Part shown: positions 24,347 to 33,437 of the stretch, in pieces
Layout: each line of letters starts with the position of its first letter
Position numbering within the stretch: the first letter of the stretch is position 1
Assembly: GCA_902551985.1 (NCBI GenBank)
Contig: CACDFI010000002.1
Coordinates: 124,001 to 188,000 of the forward strand
Length of the DNA: 64,000 nt
Source: an uncultured Pelagibacteraceae bacterium
GTDB lineage: Bacteria > Pseudomonadota > Alphaproteobacteria > Pelagibacterales > Pelagibacteraceae
Direction: 5' to 3'
Position numbers and translations under genes: made by a program
The notes under the pieces: model-generated
Seen by the model: only the letters and a program-made list of their open reading frames with translations
Database searches by the model: none
Told to the model about the DNA's origin: nothing

Positions 24347-25455
24347 CCCTTCATTGGCATTACAACATATATGCTATCATAATCAGCTGGATCTCTGATT
24401 AAGGCTGGTGAACCTGTATCTTTTAAGTAAATCTCAATGTTATCTCCATCAAGTTGGGAAGCAACATCAATTAAATATCTAGAATTAAAACTTATGTCTA
24501 ACTCATGATCAAACTTAACACTTAAACTCTCTTTACCATCACCACTGTTTGTATTATTAACTGAAAGATCAAGATTATCTTTTGAAAGGTTAAATTTCAC
24601 ACCGTCCTTTTTATCTAGAGATACTGAAGCGACTCTATCAACTGAATTTAAAAATGATTTCAAATTAACTTCTAATTTTTTCTGATTTTCTTTAGGTATT
24701 ACCTGAACATAATTTGGAAATTTTCCATCAATAAGTTTAGATATCAATATACTATTACTAATTTCAAATTTAATTTTTGATTTTATATTTGATATTTTTA
24801 CTTCACCTTCATAATCCTCCAATAAAGAGCAAAGCTGAAAAATAGTCTTTTTTGGTAAAATTATCTGATCAAATTTTACTTTATTTTCAAGCCTTATCTT
24901 TGATACAGACATTCTATGACTATCTGTGGCTGCAGCAGTTAAAAAAATTTTATCATCAACTTCAGTCTGATGTAAAAATATCCCACTCAAGTAATGTCTG
25001 GTTTCATCATTTGATACAGAAAATTTACATTTATTTAAAAGTTTTAGTAATTCTTTTGATTTAATTGAAAACTCATTATCATTAAAATTTTCGTCTGTTA
25101 ATGGAAATTCAGAAGCATTAATACAATTTAAATTAAAAACTGATTTCTCAGATTCTAAATGTAATTTATTTTCACTAGGATTAGAAAAGTTTATTTTATT
25201 CCCTGATGAAAATTTTCTAACGATATCATAGATTATTGAAGAAGATGAGGTAGTTTTACCTTCCTCTAATATTTCTACATTTGGAATTTGATGAATAAAT
25301 ATTAAATCAAGATCAGTCGCTGTTATTGTTAATTTCCCACTACTAGCATCTAACAATACGTTTGAAAGAATTGGCAAAGTGCTTCTTTTTTCAATTACAC
25401 CTTGACAATAATTTAAAGATTTTTGAAGATCTTGCTGATTTACACTAAACTTCAT
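24343..25455 (-). CDS. dnaN: DNA polymerase III beta sliding clamp
   Basis: The 370-residue protein has the three repeated clamp domains of DnaN. It opens MKFSVNQQDLQKSLNYCQG and carries the typical LPILSNVLLDA block and the C-terminal Y-V-V-M-P-M-K motif that forms part of the partner-binding cleft. The dimer encircles DNA and tethers the polymerase. It follows dnaA on the minus strand, with an 11-base overlap; recF, which often comes next, is absent, and plsC converges instead. Confidence 0.97.
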   Translation of the reverse strand: MKFSVNQQDLQKSLNYCQGVIEKRSTLPILSNVLLDASSGKLTITATDLDLIFIHQIPNVEILEEGKTTSSSSIIYDIVRKFSSGNKINFSNPSENKLHLESEKSVFNLNCINASEFPLTDENFNDNEFSIKSKELLKLLNKCKFSVSNDETRHYLSGIFLHQTEVDDKIFLTAAATDSHRMSVSKIRLENKVKFDQIILPKKTIFQLCSLLEDYEGEVKISNIKSKIKFEISNSILISKLIDGKFPNYVQVIPKENQKKLEVNLKSFLNSVDRVASVSLDKKDGVKFNLSKDNLDLSVNNTNSGDGKESLSVKFDHELDISFNSRYLIDVASQLDGDNIEIYLKDTGSPALIRDPADYDSIYVVMPMKG

Positions 25456-26860
25456 TTTCTTTATTGTATAAAATCTTATTTTTTAAACTATCGATATTAA
25501 TATTTAATTCATTATCCTCTTTTCTTAGTCTCTCAATTGTTTTAACTGAGTGAATTACGGTTGTATGATCCCGATTAGAGAATGATCTACCTATTTCTGG
25601 TAAAGATTTTGAAGTCAACATTTTTGAGAGATAAATTGCAGTCTGTCTCGGCCTCACAAGGTATCTTGATCTTCTAGGCGAAAGCATCTCGTTTTTACTA
25701 ATTTTATAAAATTTACAGACTATCGTTTGGATAGTGTCAATATCCACTTTATTTTCATTAATATTTAATAAATCTTTCAATATGACTTTTACCTCAGACA
25801 AATTTGGAACTTTATTATAGATTCTTGTAAATGAAACAATTCTATTCAATGCACCTACTAATTCTCTTATACTTGTTTTGATTTCTTTGCTTAAAAAATT
25901 TTGTATTTCTTCAGAAATAATTACTTGATTGGAATAAGACAACTTTAGCTCTTCGGTTTTCGACTTGATTATTTTGTACCTGAGATCATAATCAGCATTT
26001 TGGATATCAATAACTAAACCTCCTGAAAATCTTGATTTTATTCTCTCTTGAATTCTAGAGAGTTTATTAGGTGGTCGGTCAGCTGAAATAATTATTTGTG
26101 AATTTTTATCCAACAAAGCATTAAATGTATGAAAAAATTCCTCTTGCATTGCTTCTTTACCATTCATGAATTGAATATCATCAATTAGTAAAATATCAGT
26201 ATTTCTAAAATACTCTTTAAACTTTACCATATCGTTTGATTTTATTGACTTAACAAATTGATACATAAATCTTTCTGCAGATATAAACATTACTTTGTTT
26301 TTTTCCTTTAATACTAAACCGATAGCATTTAATAGGTGAGTTTTTCCCATACCTACTCCTCCATACAAATATAACGGATTATAGTGAGCTATATCTTTAG
26401 AAACTTTTTTTGAAGCCTCAAATGCAAGTTTATTACTTGCACCTGTTATAAAATTTTCAAAATTTTTATTTGGGTCAATTCTATTATATTGAAGATATGA
26501 ATCTTTAATAAACGAAATATTATCTTTATTTATCTCATTATATGTCTTACTTGAAAGATTTGTATCCTCAACATCGACCTCTTTATTGTTTTTAATTATA
26601 AATTCAATCCTTATCAAATCTTTTTTATGTTCTTTAATTATTTTTAATATTTGATCTAAGTATCTTGAAACAATCCAATCTCTGATGAATCTAGTTGAAA
26701 CTGAGAATAAAATATAGTTGTGATATTCATCTACTAACTCAATTTTATTGATCCAACTCTCAAAAATATCATTTCCAAACTTTGTACGCATTTCTTTTTT
26801 GATATTTCCCCAATCAATTTTCTTTTCTACAGGATTATTATTTTGCAAATTATTTTTCAT
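25445..26860 (-). CDS. dnaA: chromosomal replication initiator DnaA
   Basis: The 471-residue initiator shows an N-terminal domain I, the AAA+ module with Walker A GGVGMGKTHLL and Walker B LLIDDIQF, an Arg finger region (IQERIKSRFSGGL), and the C-terminal DNA-binding domain with the signature SNRDHTTVIHSVKTIE. The frame extends to 26920, but the ATG at 26858-26860 (MKNNLQNNN) fits homologues better. It is followed by dnaN with overlapping ends and preceded by rpsT, an order known from alphaproteobacteria. I see no cluster of TTATCCACA-type boxes next to it, so the origin is probably elsewhere. Confidence 0.97.
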   Translation of the reverse strand: MKNNLQNNNPVEKKIDWGNIKKEMRTKFGNDIFESWINKIELVDEYHNYILFSVSTRFIRDWIVSRYLDQILKIIKEHKKDLIRIEFIIKNNKEVDVEDTNLSSKTYNEINKDNISFIKDSYLQYNRIDPNKNFENFITGASNKLAFEASKKVSKDIAHYNPLYLYGGVGMGKTHLLNAIGLVLKEKNKVMFISAERFMYQFVKSIKSNDMVKFKEYFRNTDILLIDDIQFMNGKEAMQEEFFHTFNALLDKNSQIIISADRPPNKLSRIQERIKSRFSGGLVIDIQNADYDLRYKIIKSKTEELKLSYSNQVIISEEIQNFLSKEIKTSIRELVGALNRIVSFTRIYNKVPNLSEVKVILKDLLNINENKVDIDTIQTIVCKFYKISKNEMLSPRRSRYLVRPRQTAIYLSKMLTSKSLPEIGRSFSNRDHTTVIHSVKTIERLRKEDNELNINIDSLKNKILYNKENEV

Positions 26861-27023
26861 GAAGGAATTCCACTTAAGACCTCTTAATAATTTTTGCAAT
26901 AAATTTATTTGTAAAAACAAAAATAAATAAAATTTATGATTGAATAAATTTTAGATTGAATTTTTAGAAAAATTTTTTGCAACTTATTCGAGTACGAGAT
27001 TTTAAATTTAAAAATTTACTAAA

Positions 27024-27065
27024 ACTACATATAGTAATTTCTTAAATTAAATTTTAAGATGTAGT
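27024..27065. promoter_or_regulatory. compound inverted repeat upstream of dnaA
   Basis: In the gap between rpsT and dnaA, ACTACAT (27024-27030) is mirrored by ATGTAGT (27059-27065), and inside it CTTAAA (27041-27046) is mirrored by TTTAAG (27053-27058). The right halves are contiguous while the left halves are 10 bases apart. It may be an operator or an RNA fold in the dnaA leader. The rest of 26861-27126 is AT-rich with no gene, RNA or DnaA box that I can recognise. Confidence 0.35.
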
Positions 27066-27126
27066 AATTTATTAATGGATTGTACGCTTAAGTTGTATAA
27101 AAAAAAATTTTACTTATTGTAGGTTG

Positions 27127-27387
27127 TTATAAAGAATTTATTTTTTTTGTAATTCTCGATACATTCCTTGATGCATTTTGTTTTTTAATAATACCTGTTT
27201 TTGCAATTGACATTAATTCAGAATTAAGCTTGGGTAAAAACGCTAAAGCTTCTTTTTTATCTTTTTTATCAATTATAGAGTTCATTTTTTTCAATGCACT
27301 TCTATAACGACTTTTTCTAGATCTATTAACAGCAGTTTGCCTTTTTATTTTTCTCGTACGTTTAATTGCTGATTTGGTATTTGCCAT
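27127..27387 (-). CDS. rpsT: ribosomal protein S20
   Basis: The 86-residue basic helical protein opens MANTKSAIKRTRKIKRQTAV and contains the FLPKLNSELMSIAKTGII block before the C-terminal basic SRNVSRITKKINSL stretch, as in S20. It binds 16S rRNA early in 30S assembly. A promoter at 27397-27425 places the likely transcription start only about three bases before the ATG, so the message may be nearly leaderless. It lies between mutM and dnaA on the minus strand. Confidence 0.96.
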   Translation of the reverse strand: MANTKSAIKRTRKIKRQTAVNRSRKSRYRSALKKMNSIIDKKDKKEALAFLPKLNSELMSIAKTGIIKKQNASRNVSRITKKINSL

Positions 27388-27396
27388 AAGCGAAAG

Positions 27397-27425
27397 TGTA
27401 TATCTTCAGATAATGATTGGGTCAA
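27397..27425 (-). promoter_or_regulatory. predicted sigma-70 promoter of rpsT
   Basis: On the minus strand TTGACC (27420-27425) and TATACA (27397-27402) are separated by exactly 17 bases and match five and four to five of six consensus positions. A start seven bases downstream falls near 27390, while the S20 ATG begins at 27387. The promoter occupies almost the whole 50-base gap between mutM and rpsT. Confidence 0.6.
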
Positions 27426-27437
27426 TACAATAATCGT

Positions 27438-28304
27438 TTATTTTTGACATAAATTACAAAAAAAACTCGACCTATTTGAAATAAATTTTTTTTGTATTGT
27501 CCCTTTGCAACTATATTTTAAACATTTTTTGTTTTCTCTCTGATAAACATTAAAATTTTTTTGAAAAGAACCCTGTTTTCCTCTTATATTTTTAAAATCT
27601 CTTATGCTGGAGCCACCTTCATCTATTGCTTTTTTTAAGACTACTTTTGAAAAATGAGAAATCTTTTGACAATCATTTAAGCTAAGCAAACTTACCTGCT
27701 TTGATGGTAAAATCTTACATAAAAATAATATTTCACTAGCATAAATATTACCAATTCCAGAAACAAAATTCTGATCAATTAAAAAATTTTTGATATTTTT
27801 TTTTTTATTTTTAAAATATTTAAAAATATAATTTTTATCAAACAAAGGATCAAAGGGTTCTGGTCCATATTTTTTAAAGTTATTATTTATTTGCTCATCA
27901 CTTTTAAAATAAGAAAAATAACCAAATCTTCTTGGATCATTATAAATTAATTTAAAATTATCAATTTTCATTTCTACATGATTATGTTTTTTGGGTAACA
28001 ATGGGGAATGATAAAAACTGGTATTTGTTATAGAATTTTTTTTTCTGAATTTGCTAATTAAATGAATAGTTCCTGACATTCCAAGATGAATCATTAAATT
28101 AGAACTATCCTCAAATTTCAGTATCAAGTGTTTTGAAAATCTATCTACTTTAGTAATTTTTTTTTTTAATATATTTTTTTCAAAATTTTTTGGGATCTTA
28201 AACCTTAAATTCCTATTTTTTATTAATATGTCTTTAATAATCTTTCCTGTAATAGTCTTATTCAAAGATTGTTTGACGATTTCTACTTCTGGTAATTCAG
28301 GCAT
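27438..28304 (-). CDS. mutM: formamidopyrimidine-DNA glycosylase
   Basis: The 288-residue base-excision repair enzyme starts MPELPEVEIV, where Pro1 (after Met removal) and Glu are catalytic. The LILKFEDSSNLMIHLGMSG block, the helix-two-turn-helix region (DQNFVSGIGNIYASEILF) and a C-terminal zinc finger (KCLKYSCKGT and FFCNLCQK) are visible. The first Cys pair is spaced C-x4-C rather than the usual C-x2-C. It removes 8-oxoguanine and other oxidised purines. It is divergent from ubiE, 33 bases away. Confidence 0.94.
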   Translation of the reverse strand: MPELPEVEIVKQSLNKTITGKIIKDILIKNRNLRFKIPKNFEKNILKKKITKVDRFSKHLILKFEDSSNLMIHLGMSGTIHLISKFRKKNSITNTSFYHSPLLPKKHNHVEMKIDNFKLIYNDPRRFGYFSYFKSDEQINNNFKKYGPEPFDPLFDKNYIFKYFKNKKKNIKNFLIDQNFVSGIGNIYASEILFLCKILPSKQVSLLSLNDCQKISHFSKVVLKKAIDEGGSSIRDFKNIRGKQGSFQKNFNVYQRENKKCLKYSCKGTIQKKFISNRSSFFCNLCQK

Positions 28305-28337
28305 TTCATACTATATTAGTGCTTTAATATAATTTAT

Positions 28338-29042
28338 ATGCAACAAAATCTTCAAAATAAAGCAGGTCTTGTCGAAGGCGTATTTAATAAGGTATACGAT
28401 AAATATGATTTGATGAATGATTTTATGTCATTTGGAATACATAGAATTTGGAAAAAAAACCTCATGAATTGGATGAATCCAACTAAGAACAGAAAATATT
28501 TGGATGTTGCTTGCGGTACTGGTGATTTGGGAAAATTATTTTTAGACTACACAGACGAGAATGGAGAAATTACATCTTCAGATTCTAACAAAAAAATGAT
28601 CGATAAAGGTAAAAAAAGACTAAGAAAGTATAAAAACATAAAATGGGTTGTAGCAGAGGCAGAAAAGCTACCATTCGAAAATGATGCTTTTGATTTTTAT
28701 ACAATAAGTTTTGGTTTACGAAATACAAAAAATTTACATAAATCTTTATCAGAAGCATATAGAGTTCTTAAACCCGGTGGAAGATATATGTGTTTAGAAT
28801 TTTCAAAAATTCAAAATTCTAATTTAGACTTTTTATACAAAAATTACTCAAAATTAATTCCTTACATAGGAAAAGCAGTTGTTGGTGATAAAGAACCTTA
28901 TGAATATTTGACAAAAAGTATAAAAGAATTTGTTAATCAGGAAGAATTAATCGATTTAATGAAACAAAATAATTTTAAAAATTGTTCGTATAGAAATTTA
29001 TCTGGCGGAATAGTAGCTATTCATTCTGGTTGGAAAATATAA
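28338..29042 (+). CDS. ubiE: ubiquinone/menaquinone biosynthesis C-methyltransferase
   Basis: The 234-residue class I SAM methyltransferase shows the opening VFNKVYDKYDLMNDFMSFG, the SAM motif LDVACGTGDLG, and the UbiE signatures ISFGLRNTKNLHKSL and RVLKPGGRYMCLEFSK. It C-methylates the benzoquinol ring. Its TAA overlaps the ubiB ATG (TAATG), and together with coaBC, dut and a MoeB-like gene it forms a plus-strand operon; ubiE-ubiB next to a divergent mutM is usual in alphaproteobacteria. Confidence 0.96.
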   Translation: MQQNLQNKAGLVEGVFNKVYDKYDLMNDFMSFGIHRIWKKNLMNWMNPTKNRKYLDVACGTGDLGKLFLDYTDENGEITSSDSNKKMIDKGKKRLRKYKNIKWVVAEAEKLPFENDAFDFYTISFGLRNTKNLHKSLSEAYRVLKPGGRYMCLEFSKIQNSNLDFLYKNYSKLIPYIGKAVVGDKEPYEYLTKSIKEFVNQEELIDLMKQNNFKNCSYRNLSGGIVAIHSGWKI

Positions 29043-30610
29043 TGTTCAAAAGATTAATTACTTTATTTAAATTGGGCAGAAAACTTGCTAAATCTGATGC
29101 TTTAACAATTGTATCAAAATTTAATAAACCACCTTTATTAGTAACTGTAATATTTAAATTACTTTCCTTTTCTTTTACTAAAAAGGATATGTCGTTTGAT
29201 AATTTAAGTGAAGGAGAAAAATTATCAAATTCTCTAGCATCAATGGGTACAACATTCATTAAACTAGGGCAGTTCCTAGCAACAAGGCCTGACATAATAG
29301 GTGATAAATTATCAAAGGAACTTGAAAATTTACAAGATAAACTTCCACCTTTCTCACAATCAAAAGCAAAAGAAATGATTAAAAATGATTTAGGTGATGA
29401 AATATATAATTCAATAATTAATATAAGTGAGCCTATTGCAGCTGCATCTATTGCTCAAGTACACAAAGCTCAAATAAATGATAATGGTGTTATTAAAGAT
29501 GTAGCAATAAAAATATTAAGACCAGATATTAAAAAAATTTTTAACGAAGAAGTAGATGCTTTGATGCTTTTTGCTTATATTATTGAGTCATTAATCAAAA
29601 AAACCAAACGATTAAAGCTGGTTGAGGTGGTTTTTTTATTGAAAGAAATTACCAGTCTTGAGATGGATTTAAGATTTGAAGCCGCTGCAGCTAACGAATA
29701 TGCAGAAAATACCAAAAATGATGCAGGTTTTGAAGTTCCTAAAATCTATTGGGATTATACAAGTGAAAATATAATGACTCTTGATTGGATTAATGGTGTA
29801 TCAATAAGAGAAACAGAAGAGTTAGAGAAAAGGTCAATTGATACAAAAAAAATTGCCAGCGATATAATTCAACATTTCTTAAGACATGCTGTAAGAGATG
29901 GTTTTTTTCACGCGGATATGCATCAGGGAAATATTTTTGTAAATGAAAGTGGCCAAATTGTTCCTATAGATTTTGGTATTATGGGAAGGTTAGACAATGT
30001 AAGCAAAAGATTTTTAGCTGAGATATTATTTGGTTTTATACAAAGAGATTATAAAAAGGTTGCAGAGGTACATCTTGCAGCAGGTTTAGTTCCAAATAAC
30101 GTGCCTGTAAGTGATCTTGCTCAAGCACTTAGATCTATTGGAGAACCAATTTTTGGACACTCTATAAAAAATATTTCCGGCGGTAAGTTGCTAAAACAAC
30201 TTTTCGATGTTACAGAGAAATTTAATATGCAAACTCAACCTCAGTTACTTATGTTGCAAAAAACTATGGTGGTAGTTGAAGGAGTTGCAAGAAGATTAAA
30301 CCCAGAAACAAATATATGGGAGACATCAAAACCTGTTCTAGAAAAATGGTTAAAAGAGACTAAAGATCCTATAAATTCAATTAATGAAACATTAAAAGAC
30401 TCTGTGGAAGTTTTAAAACGTCTTCCAAATTTACCTGAAGTAATGGATAAAGCAAACCAAGCACTTAATTATCTTGCAAGTGGTCAAATACCTCAAAATT
30501 CAAACTCCTATAATGAATTAAACACAAAAAAAGAAGAAATGAAGTCATTTAGAAACCAATCTATTATTGGCTTATTATCTCTTGTAATTTTAACTCTATT
30601 GGTATTTTAA
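29042..30610 (+). CDS. ubiB: ubiquinone biosynthesis ABC1/ADCK-family protein
   Basis: The 522-residue atypical kinase-like protein carries the KxGQ motif (TFIKLGQFLATRPD), the Ala-rich nucleotide loop (EPIAAASIAQVHKAQ), the catalytic-loop-like FFHADMHQGNIFVNE and the metal-binding PIDFGIMGR. A C-terminal hydrophobic helix (about residues 500-520) anchors it. UbiB supports ubiquinone synthesis, possibly by extracting lipid intermediates from the membrane. An open frame begins 12 bases earlier, but the ATG overlapping the ubiE stop is the natural start. Confidence 0.94.
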   Translation: MFKRLITLFKLGRKLAKSDALTIVSKFNKPPLLVTVIFKLLSFSFTKKDMSFDNLSEGEKLSNSLASMGTTFIKLGQFLATRPDIIGDKLSKELENLQDKLPPFSQSKAKEMIKNDLGDEIYNSIINISEPIAAASIAQVHKAQINDNGVIKDVAIKILRPDIKKIFNEEVDALMLFAYIIESLIKKTKRLKLVEVVFLLKEITSLEMDLRFEAAAANEYAENTKNDAGFEVPKIYWDYTSENIMTLDWINGVSIRETEELEKRSIDTKKIASDIIQHFLRHAVRDGFFHADMHQGNIFVNESGQIVPIDFGIMGRLDNVSKRFLAEILFGFIQRDYKKVAEVHLAAGLVPNNVPVSDLAQALRSIGEPIFGHSIKNISGGKLLKQLFDVTEKFNMQTQPQLLMLQKTMVVVEGVARRLNPETNIWETSKPVLEKWLKETKDPINSINETLKDSVEVLKRLPNLPEVMDKANQALNYLASGQIPQNSNSYNELNTKKEEMKSFRNQSIIGLLSLVILTLLVF

Positions 30611-30618
30611 TTCTCTTC

Positions 30619-31809
30619 ATGAAAAATAAAAAAATACTTCTAATCATTTGTGGTGGAATATCTGCTTACAAAAGCTTAGAAGTAATAAGAGGGTTAAAAA
30701 AAAGGGGCGCAAGTATTAAAACAATACTTACAAAAAGTGGTAAAAACTTTGTAACACCTCTATCTATTTCATCACTTTCGCAAGAAAAAGTATACGAAGA
30801 CATATTCAGTGCAGAAAACGAAGCAGAAATGGATCATATTTCACTTTCTAGATGGGCAGATCTAATTTTAATTGTGCCTGCAACAGCAAATACGATTTCA
30901 AAATTAAGTTATGGATTAACTGACGATCTAGCTTCCACAGTTGTTTTGGCATCAGATAAAAAAGTATTTTTAGCGCCAGCTATGAATGTCAGAATGTGGG
31001 AACACAAATCAACAAAAGATAATTTATCAAAATTGAAAAGCTATGGTTATAAGATAATTGGACCTGAAATTGGAGATATGGCTTGTGGAGAGTATGGCAA
31101 GGGAAAAATGTCAGAACCTTCATATATATTAGGGACTTTAGAAAATTATTTTAAAAATATCGAAAAAAATAAAAAATTTAAGGCATTAGTCACAGCGGGA
31201 CCCACTAAAGAGTTTATAGATCCAGTGAGATTTATAACTAATAAATCAAGTGGCAAACAAGGTTATGAGATTGCGAAATCGTTGAGGGATAATGGTTTTG
31301 AAACTACGCTCATTTCTGGAGAAACAAACTTAGACCCTGTTGAAGGAGTAAAATTTATTTCTGTAAAAACTGCAAAAGAAATGTTTAGGGAAACTCTTAA
31401 AAACCTACCAACTGATGTTGCTATTTTTAATGCAGCCGTAGCTGATTTTAAAGTTAAAGAGATTAATAGTGAAAAAATTAAAAAAGGTGAAAACTTAGAT
31501 CTTAAGTTAGAAAAAAATATTGATATTTTATCAAACATATCAAATCATAATTCACTAAGACCAAAAATTACAATTGGATTTGCAGCTGAAACCCAAAATC
31601 TTGAATTAAATTCAAAGAAAAAATTAGACCAAAAAAATTGTGATTGGATTATTGCAAATGATGTTTCTGATAAAACAATAGGTTTTGACTCTGATGATAA
31701 TGAAGTTTCTATATTTTATAAAAATAAAGAAAGTGAAAAATTATTTAAAAAGAAAAAATCTTTAATAGCATCTGAGATAGTGGATAGAGTTATCTCTGAG
31801 CTAAATTAA
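30619..31809 (+). CDS. coaBC: bifunctional phosphopantothenoylcysteine decarboxylase/synthase
   Basis: The 396-residue protein joins CoaC (residues about 1-180, flavin-dependent decarboxylase; SRWADLILIVPATANTISK, PAMNVRMW and the ACGEYGKGKM loop) with CoaB (about 190-396; VTAGPTKEFIDPVRFI and the AAVADFKVKE block). It makes 4'-phosphopantetheine for coenzyme A from phosphopantothenate and cysteine. It sits nine bases after ubiB and three bases before dut, the usual neighbour in bacteria. Confidence 0.96.
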   Translation: MKNKKILLIICGGISAYKSLEVIRGLKKRGASIKTILTKSGKNFVTPLSISSLSQEKVYEDIFSAENEAEMDHISLSRWADLILIVPATANTISKLSYGLTDDLASTVVLASDKKVFLAPAMNVRMWEHKSTKDNLSKLKSYGYKIIGPEIGDMACGEYGKGKMSEPSYILGTLENYFKNIEKNKKFKALVTAGPTKEFIDPVRFITNKSSGKQGYEIAKSLRDNGFETTLISGETNLDPVEGVKFISVKTAKEMFRETLKNLPTDVAIFNAAVADFKVKEINSEKIKKGENLDLKLEKNIDILSNISNHNSLRPKITIGFAAETQNLELNSKKKLDQKNCDWIIANDVSDKTIGFDSDDNEVSIFYKNKESEKLFKKKKSLIASEIVDRVISELN

Positions 31810-31812
31810 GTA

Positions 31813-32250
31813 ATGGTAAAAGTTTTATTTAAGAGACTTAACCAAAAAGCAAAACTTCCAAGTTATAAAACCGTTGGGTCCTCAGGTATGGATTTGATGG
31901 CATGTGTAGATGAACCTATTACAATCAAACCAAATGAGTCTAAATTGGTACCAACAGGTATTGCAATTGCAATTCCTGAAGATACAGAGGTTCAAATTAG
32001 ACCAAGATCAGGTCTTGCCGCAAAATCAAGTATTACCGTGCTAAATACACCAGGCACAATTGACAGTGATTATAGAGGAGAGGTAAAAATTATTTTATTT
32101 AACCATGGTAAAGATGAATTCATTGTAAATGATGAAGATAGAGTTGCTCAAATGGTTTTAATGCCTATTTTAAAAGTAGAAAGTGAAGAAACAAATGAAT
32201 TACCAGAGACAATTAGAGGGTCCGGAGGATTTGGATCTACTGGTAAATAG
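31813..32250 (+). CDS. dut: dUTP diphosphatase
   Basis: The 145-residue trimeric dUTPase shows all five family motifs, including AGSSG-like VGSSGMDLMA, RPRSGLAAKSSI, the Tyr/Asp motif GTIDSDYRGE, and the C-terminal arm GSGGFGSTG that closes over the substrate. It hydrolyses dUTP to dUMP, keeping uracil out of DNA and feeding thymidylate synthesis. It lies between coaBC and the MoeB-like gene with 3-base gaps on each side. Confidence 0.97.
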   Translation: MVKVLFKRLNQKAKLPSYKTVGSSGMDLMACVDEPITIKPNESKLVPTGIAIAIPEDTEVQIRPRSGLAAKSSITVLNTPGTIDSDYRGEVKIILFNHGKDEFIVNDEDRVAQMVLMPILKVESEETNELPETIRGSGGFGSTGK

Positions 32251-32253
32251 TAA

Positions 32254-33003
32254 ATGTTTAGTAATAAAGACCTAGAGCGATATTCAAGACAGATTATTTT
32301 AAAAAAAGTTGGTATTTTAGGTCAAAAGAAAATCCAAAATGCTAAAGTTCTAGTTGTTGGATGTGGCGGCTTAGGAACACCTGTGATTGATTTACTTTGT
32401 AGAGCAGGTATTGGCGAAATTGGTATGATTGATCATGATAAGGTGGGTATATCAAATTTACATAGACAAGTTATGTTCACTTCTGATGATGTTGGAAAAT
32501 ATAAAGTTAATATTTTAAAAAAAAAAATTAATAAAATAAATAAAAAGGTAAGAGTTAAAACTTATAGAGTTAAAGCAGAAGATAAAAATTTAGGGAAAAT
32601 CCTCAAACAATATGATGTTATTGTTGATGGTACGGATAATTTTAAAGCAAAATTTCTTTTAAATGAATTCTCAATAAAATATAAAAAAAAACTTATTATT
32701 GGGGCAATAAGTAAATTTGAGGGGCATATTTTTACATTTGATTTTAGTTTAAAAAAAGGTCCCTGTTTAAAATGTTTTTACCAAGGGGAACCGTCAGAGG
32801 GAGTTTTAGATTGTGAAACTGATGGTATATTAGGACCAACAGCAGTTATTACAGGTAGCCTACAAGCAAATGAAGTTTTGAAATCAATTTTAATTTTTGG
32901 GAAAAATTTAAGTTCACATATTTTAATTATAGATTTATTAAATCTTAAATTTAGAAAAGTGTTATTTAAAAAAAGAAAAGGATGTATATGCGAAAATATT
33001 TAG
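32254..33003 (+). CDS. MoeB/ThiF/HesA-family E1-like adenylyltransferase
   Basis: The 249-residue protein has the nucleotide loop VLVVGCGGLGTPV, the Arg-rich NLHRQVMF motif, DGTDNFKAKFLLNE, a zinc-ligand pair GPCLKCFY, the putative catalytic Cys region GVLDCETDGILGPT and a C-terminal Cys pair (GCICE). It adenylates the C-terminal glycine of a ubiquitin-like sulfur carrier (MoaD or ThiS). Which carrier it serves cannot be told, because neither is in the window; the dut neighbourhood favours MoeB. Confidence 0.9.
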   Translation: MFSNKDLERYSRQIILKKVGILGQKKIQNAKVLVVGCGGLGTPVIDLLCRAGIGEIGMIDHDKVGISNLHRQVMFTSDDVGKYKVNILKKKINKINKKVRVKTYRVKAEDKNLGKILKQYDVIVDGTDNFKAKFLLNEFSIKYKKKLIIGAISKFEGHIFTFDFSLKKGPCLKCFYQGEPSEGVLDCETDGILGPTAVITGSLQANEVLKSILIFGKNLSSHILIIDLLNLKFRKVLFKKRKGCICENI

Positions 33004-33437
33004 TACTCTCATTTCTTATTCTTTTACCTTTTTCATCGACAGCTCAAGAAAATAATTATTTTCTCATGTTAAAAAATAAAAAAGTAAATGTAAGATATGG
33101 TCCAAGCCTGGATCATCCTGTTAAATATATTTATAGAAAAATTGATTTACCTGTGATGGTAATTGATAAAAAAGAAAATTTTAGAAGAATAATTGATCAT
33201 AAAAAAAATAGTGGTTGGATCCATATTTCTCAACTAAGACCTTCTCGCTCATTAATCACTACAAATGAAAAGATACTTTTTAAAAACTCAACAAAATACT
33301 CAAAGCCACTGGCCAAATTAGATCAAGGACGTCTACTAAAAGTCATAAAATGTGAGGAAAAATGGTGTAACATTAAAACTGGTGACCACTCGGGTTGGAT
33401 CACAAAAGATAATAAAATTTGGGGTAAAGTTAATTAA
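32988..33437 (+). CDS. exported protein with two bacterial SH3 domains
   Basis: The 149-residue protein has a Sec signal peptide (MRKYLVLSFLILLPFSSTAQ) and two SH3b-like repeats: VNVRYGPSLDHPVKYIYRK ... SGWIHISQL and the second from ILFKNSTKYSKPLAKL to HSGWITKDN. Family members bind cell-wall or other periplasmic targets; the role is unknown. The frame also opens two codons earlier, but AAGGA lies five bases before the ATG at 32988, so I start there. It converges with the DUF3501 gene, overlapping it by eight bases. Confidence 0.85.
   Translation: MRKYLVLSFLILLPFSSTAQENNYFLMLKNKKVNVRYGPSLDHPVKYIYRKIDLPVMVIDKKENFRRIIDHKKNSGWIHISQLRPSRSLITTNEKILFKNSTKYSKPLAKLDQGRLLKVIKCEEKWCNIKTGDHSGWITKDNKIWGKVN

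Noticed and set aside
26861-27126. Possible oriC beside dnaA
   Set aside because: No cluster of DnaA boxes or 13-mer repeats is visible, and rpsT, mutM and dnaN crowd both sides.
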